DNA from: Robiginitalea marina
GTDB taxonomy: Bacteria; Bacteroidota; Bacteroidia; Flavobacteriales; Flavobacteriaceae
Direction: 5' to 3'
Assembly: GCF_024006985.1 (NCBI RefSeq)
Contig: NZ_JAMXIB010000003.1
Coordinates: 1-64,000 of the forward strand
DNA: 64,000 nucleotides
Below, piece by piece: positions 61,939 through 64,000 of this stretch (positions are counted from its first letter, which is position 1; the number at the start of each line of letters is the position of its first letter). Both the position numbers and the translations under genes were made by a program. The notes below the pieces were generated by a model, which saw only the letters and a list, made by a program, of their open reading frames with translations, was not told the DNA's origin and searched no databases.

Positions 61939-61941
61939 CTG

Positions 61942-62012
61942 AGGCATCGAGCGGATTCGAACCGCTGTACAAGCTTTTGCAGAGCTGCGCCTAGCCACTC
62001 GGCCACGATGCC
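61942..62012 (-). tRNA. tRNA-Cys (GCA)
   Basis: A 71-nt tRNA on the minus strand: acceptor GGCATCG paired with CGATGCC, D-arm GCCGAGTGGCTAGGC, anticodon loop CTGCAAA (anticodon GCA), T-loop TTCGAAT and discriminator U73, which is a cysteine identity base. CCA not encoded. The anticodon stem's outer pair is mismatched (C-U). A terminator follows at 61912-61938. Confidence 0.92.
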
Positions 62013-62063
62013 TTTTCAGGAGCACAAAGGTATTATTTTTTCCGGCTTCAAAAAAACAATCTT

Positions 62064-62438
62064 TCATCGCGACTTCCGAAGAATCACGGTAACCTGCTGA
62101 ACATCCCCGCCCAGGGGAGGGTTGACTTTGGAAATTGCCACCTCCGCTTCTTCCACCTGTGGATGGTCCCTGAAGATGCGGCTCAGGATCCTGTCGGCAA
62201 CCGTTTCCAACAGGTGGCTCCTGGTTTCCATTTCTTCCCTGACAATCCCATGCAGGTGAACATAATCCACGGTGTCGGAAAGCCGGTCCGTCAGGGCCGC
62301 TTTTTCCAGGTTGGCCTGTACTTCGAGGTCTACCCGGTAGTCCGACCCGATAATGCCTTCTTCCCTGAGGCAGCCGTGGAAGGCATACAGGCGGATGTTA
62401 TCCAGGCGTACTTTTCCCAAAATGTTCGTTTTCTGCAA
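62064..62438 (-). CDS. folB: Dihydroneopterin aldolase
   Basis: A 124-residue protein (GKVRLDNIRLYAFHGCLREE) with the YAFHGC and VDYVHLHGIV blocks, and a late ETVADRILSRIF, matching FolB. It makes the hydroxymethyl-dihydropterin precursor of folate. No ATG in frame; the start is TTG at 62438 or 62420, the latter giving LGKVRLDN. Alone, without other folate genes nearby. Confidence 0.9.
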   Translation of the reverse strand: MQKTNILGKVRLDNIRLYAFHGCLREEGIIGSDYRVDLEVQANLEKAALTDRLSDTVDYVHLHGIVREEMETRSHLLETVADRILSRIFRDHPQVEEAEVAISKVNPPLGGDVQQVTVILRKSR

Positions 62439-62499
62439 AACTAGGACAAAAACCAGAGATTACCCTTGATCTGCAGTCGTTTTGGGCGCCCTTCCGGGA

Positions 62500-63450
62500 T
62501 TAATACGTACACCGGCAATTGCTCAGGCCCTGGAACAAATCGACCCCTACGGTAATCACGTGGGTCCCGTAACTGAACGCCAGGATATCATTGAGGATGA
62601 TTTGCACCGAGTAGGCGAAATAGAAATTCCCTTTCTTAAGCCCCGCAAAGGGGGCAATGTACAGGGGGCGGCCGATCTGGTCGTTTAAGAACCGGTAGTT
62701 TACCCCCGTATAGTAATAGTCCTCAAAATCGTAGAGGCGCAATTTCATATTCAGGTCGGTTTCGGAACGCCCGTCGCTTTCAAAGATCTTATAAAGGACA
62801 GAGGGCTCCAGCTCCAGCCGGCTGTTTTTGTTTTTGGAATAGCGGAACCCCGTGTAAACGTAATAATTCCGGAGTTGGTTCGGCTCAAAAATGGGGTTGA
62901 ACCCGGTGAGGTCCTTATCGATGAGGTTGGAAGCATTGACGCTGAGGTAAAACTTGTTGATCCGGTACATTACCCCCACGTCGAAGTTGTGGTTGCTGGT
63001 GGACCGGTCGTCGGTTACAGAAGGGTCTCCCCCCAGGTTCTGGAATTCCTCGATGTCGATCCGGAACTGGTTGAAATTATACGAAATCCCGAAAGAAAGG
63101 AATTCATCTTCGTATTTGTCGAGGGTCAGGTGGTGCGCAAAAGACAGGCGGGCACCCTGCTGGCGGGTGAAGCCGTTGCTGTCGTTATACAGGAAAATCC
63201 CCGCCCCCGAACGGTTGCCGATACGGGCGTCGGCAGCCAGGGACTGGGTTTCCGGGGCGTCCTCGATCCCCACCCACTGGCTCAGGCCGTTCAAGCGGAT
63301 CTTGACGTGGTCGCCGATCCCGGCATAGGTCGGGGCCAGCACAAAGGGGTTGTCTGCCAGGTACTGGGAGAGCTGAGGCGAGTTCAATTCCTGTCCGCTA
63401 GAACTCAGCGCGCCTGCCATCAACAACACAAGTAAGAATCTGAAACGCAT
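62500..63450 (-). CDS. PorP/SprF-family type IX secretion membrane protein
   Basis: A 316-residue outer-membrane protein (signal FRFLLVLLMAGALSSSGQ) starting QELNSPQLSQYLADNPFVLA and with barrel strands (GAGIFLYNDSNGFTRQQGAR, LSFGISYNFNQFRIDIEEF). It belongs to the PorP/SprF family that anchors or secretes type-B adhesins such as SprB. It is followed upstream on the same strand by a gene ending in a type-B sorting domain, a common pairing. Confidence 0.9.
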   Translation of the reverse strand: MRFRFLLVLLMAGALSSSGQELNSPQLSQYLADNPFVLAPTYAGIGDHVKIRLNGLSQWVGIEDAPETQSLAADARIGNRSGAGIFLYNDSNGFTRQQGARLSFAHHLTLDKYEDEFLSFGISYNFNQFRIDIEEFQNLGGDPSVTDDRSTSNHNFDVGVMYRINKFYLSVNASNLIDKDLTGFNPIFEPNQLRNYYVYTGFRYSKNKNSRLELEPSVLYKIFESDGRSETDLNMKLRLYDFEDYYYTGVNYRFLNDQIGRPLYIAPFAGLKKGNFYFAYSVQIILNDILAFSYGTHVITVGVDLFQGLSNCRCTY

Positions 63451-63470
63451 AGCTAGTTTAGGTTAAGTTC

Positions 63471-64000
63471 TTAGCGGTACAGGGTGAAATGGCCCACAAA
63501 TTCCCGGGTGTCCCGTTCCCCGTTCAGTTTGATTACGTACCAGTAGTCTCCGGTTGGGAGTTCCCTTCCGTCGTAGGTGCCGTCCCAACCCTGGCTTCCA
63601 TAGGCTTCCTCGGCAACCACTCTACCATAACGATCATAAATTTTTATTAGTATTTCCGGGAAGCCCTCCATGTTTCTGGGGATCCAGAAATCGTTGTTTC
63701 CATCGCCATCCGGGGTAAAGAAATTCGGGATTTCGATGTCTATGAACTCCATGAAAATCTGGGCCTCGGCCACACAACCATTCTGGTCCACCACGCGGAC
63801 GGTATAGGTGCCGGTTTCCGTGATGTAATACGTGTTGTCGGCACCGTTGTCGTCATCGTTGAAATAGAAGGTGTATTCGGGCACCCCGCCGCCGGCAATG
63901 GCCGTGATCTCATTGATGTTCTGTTGGGCCAATGCAAGGGTGAGCGGCTCAAATGCCTGTATTTCAAAGTCGATGGTCAGTACACACCCGTTGGCGTGCG
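63471..64000 (-). CDS. T9SS type-B sorting domain protein (C-terminal fragment)
   Basis: The frame is open to the window edge, so the start lies beyond it. The end (NFFTPDGDGNNDFWIPRN, IKIYDRYGRVVAEEAYGSQG, WDGTYDGRELPTGDYWYVIK) is the gliding-motility-associated carboxyl domain (type-B sorting) of surface adhesins. Upstream residues (NGCVLTIDFEI, TGTYTVRVVDQNGCVAE) are SprB-like repeats. It is followed by the PorP/SprF-like gene 21 bp downstream and likely cotranscribed. Secreted by the type IX system and fixed at the surface. Confidence 0.92.
   Translation of the reverse strand, partial: HANGCVLTIDFEIQAFEPLTLALAQQNINEITAIAGGGVPEYTFYFNDDDNGADNTYYITETGTYTVRVVDQNGCVAEAQIFMEFIDIEIPNFFTPDGDGNNDFWIPRNMEGFPEILIKIYDRYGRVVAEEAYGSQGWDGTYDGRELPTGDYWYVIKLNGERDTREFVGHFTLYR

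Noticed and set aside
1-64000. rRNA genes, plasmid or phage structural genes
   Set aside because: No 16S/23S-like conserved runs, capsid, portal, integrase or replication-initiator genes were seen.

Overview
The window is about 64 kb of chromosome from a fairly GC-rich member of the Flavobacteriaceae (Robiginitalea-like in flavour; this is inference from gene content, not a database match). Supporting signs are a type IX secretion type-B sorting domain and a PorP/SprF protein at the right edge, a carboxypeptidase-regulatory/OMP beta-barrel receptor, many lipoproteins with Bacteroidetes-style signals, DUF6090 proteins, two sulfatases, -7 promoter elements of the TAnnTTTG type, and a general lack of strong Shine-Dalgarno sites. 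Both window edges cut a gene.

Layout. (1) 1-7.5 kb: an array of five DUF6090 paralogues sharing a nearly constant N-terminal head, interrupted by a YpfJ-type zinc peptidase and an arylsulfatase, and strewn with palindromic repeats. (2) 7.6-17.8 kb: a Tat-exported sarcosine-oxidase-like enzyme, a ParE-type toxin-antitoxin pair, a phosphoesterase fused to a CBM9-like domain, a translationally coupled aminoacylase-like/sulfatase pair, an N-formylglutamate amidohydrolase-like lipoprotein and small hypotheticals. (3) 17.9-28.5 kb: an AT-rich accessory region holding a possible defence cluster (NERD protein, DUF2075 ATPase with a PD-(D/E)XK-like head, HNH nuclease), HipBA, a class-C beta-lactamase-like protein, a membrane protein and the mobile mystery protein A/B (HTH/Fic) pair. 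Three of these units end in a related palindromic element, so they look like gene cassettes. (4) 28.6-29.6 kb: a SnoaL-like gene, a structured 103-nt tandem repeat, terminators and a CAT-anticodon tRNA. (5) 29.7-64 kb: largely core genome: methylmalonyl-CoA epimerase, rbfA, a LolC/E-like permease, dusB, an outer-membrane receptor, M28 peptidase, PD40 protein, lepA, a Na+/H+ antiporter, MBL hydrolase, S8 and M1 peptidases, an amidoligase/deacylase pair, rnpA, S41 protease, fructosamine kinase-like, PQQ dehydrogenase, Gfo/Idh/MocA oxidoreductase, GNAT, CDF transporter, rpiB, rnr, LysE, tRNA-Cys, folB and type IX secretion components.

How parts work together. Three toxin-antitoxin-like modules (9.1-9.6, 23.5-25.1, 27.4-28.4 kb) lie in or near the accessory zone. 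The mobile mystery pair is preceded by four ATAC-N6-GTAT palindromes on a 31-32 bp pitch, a likely autoregulatory operator array. Several catabolic pairs are coupled by ATGA overlaps (DUF6090 1/2, deacylase/sulfatase, PQQ dehydrogenase/oxidoreductase). Housekeeping genes rbfA and rnpA have a TAnnTTTG box so close to the start codon that they may be transcribed leaderless.
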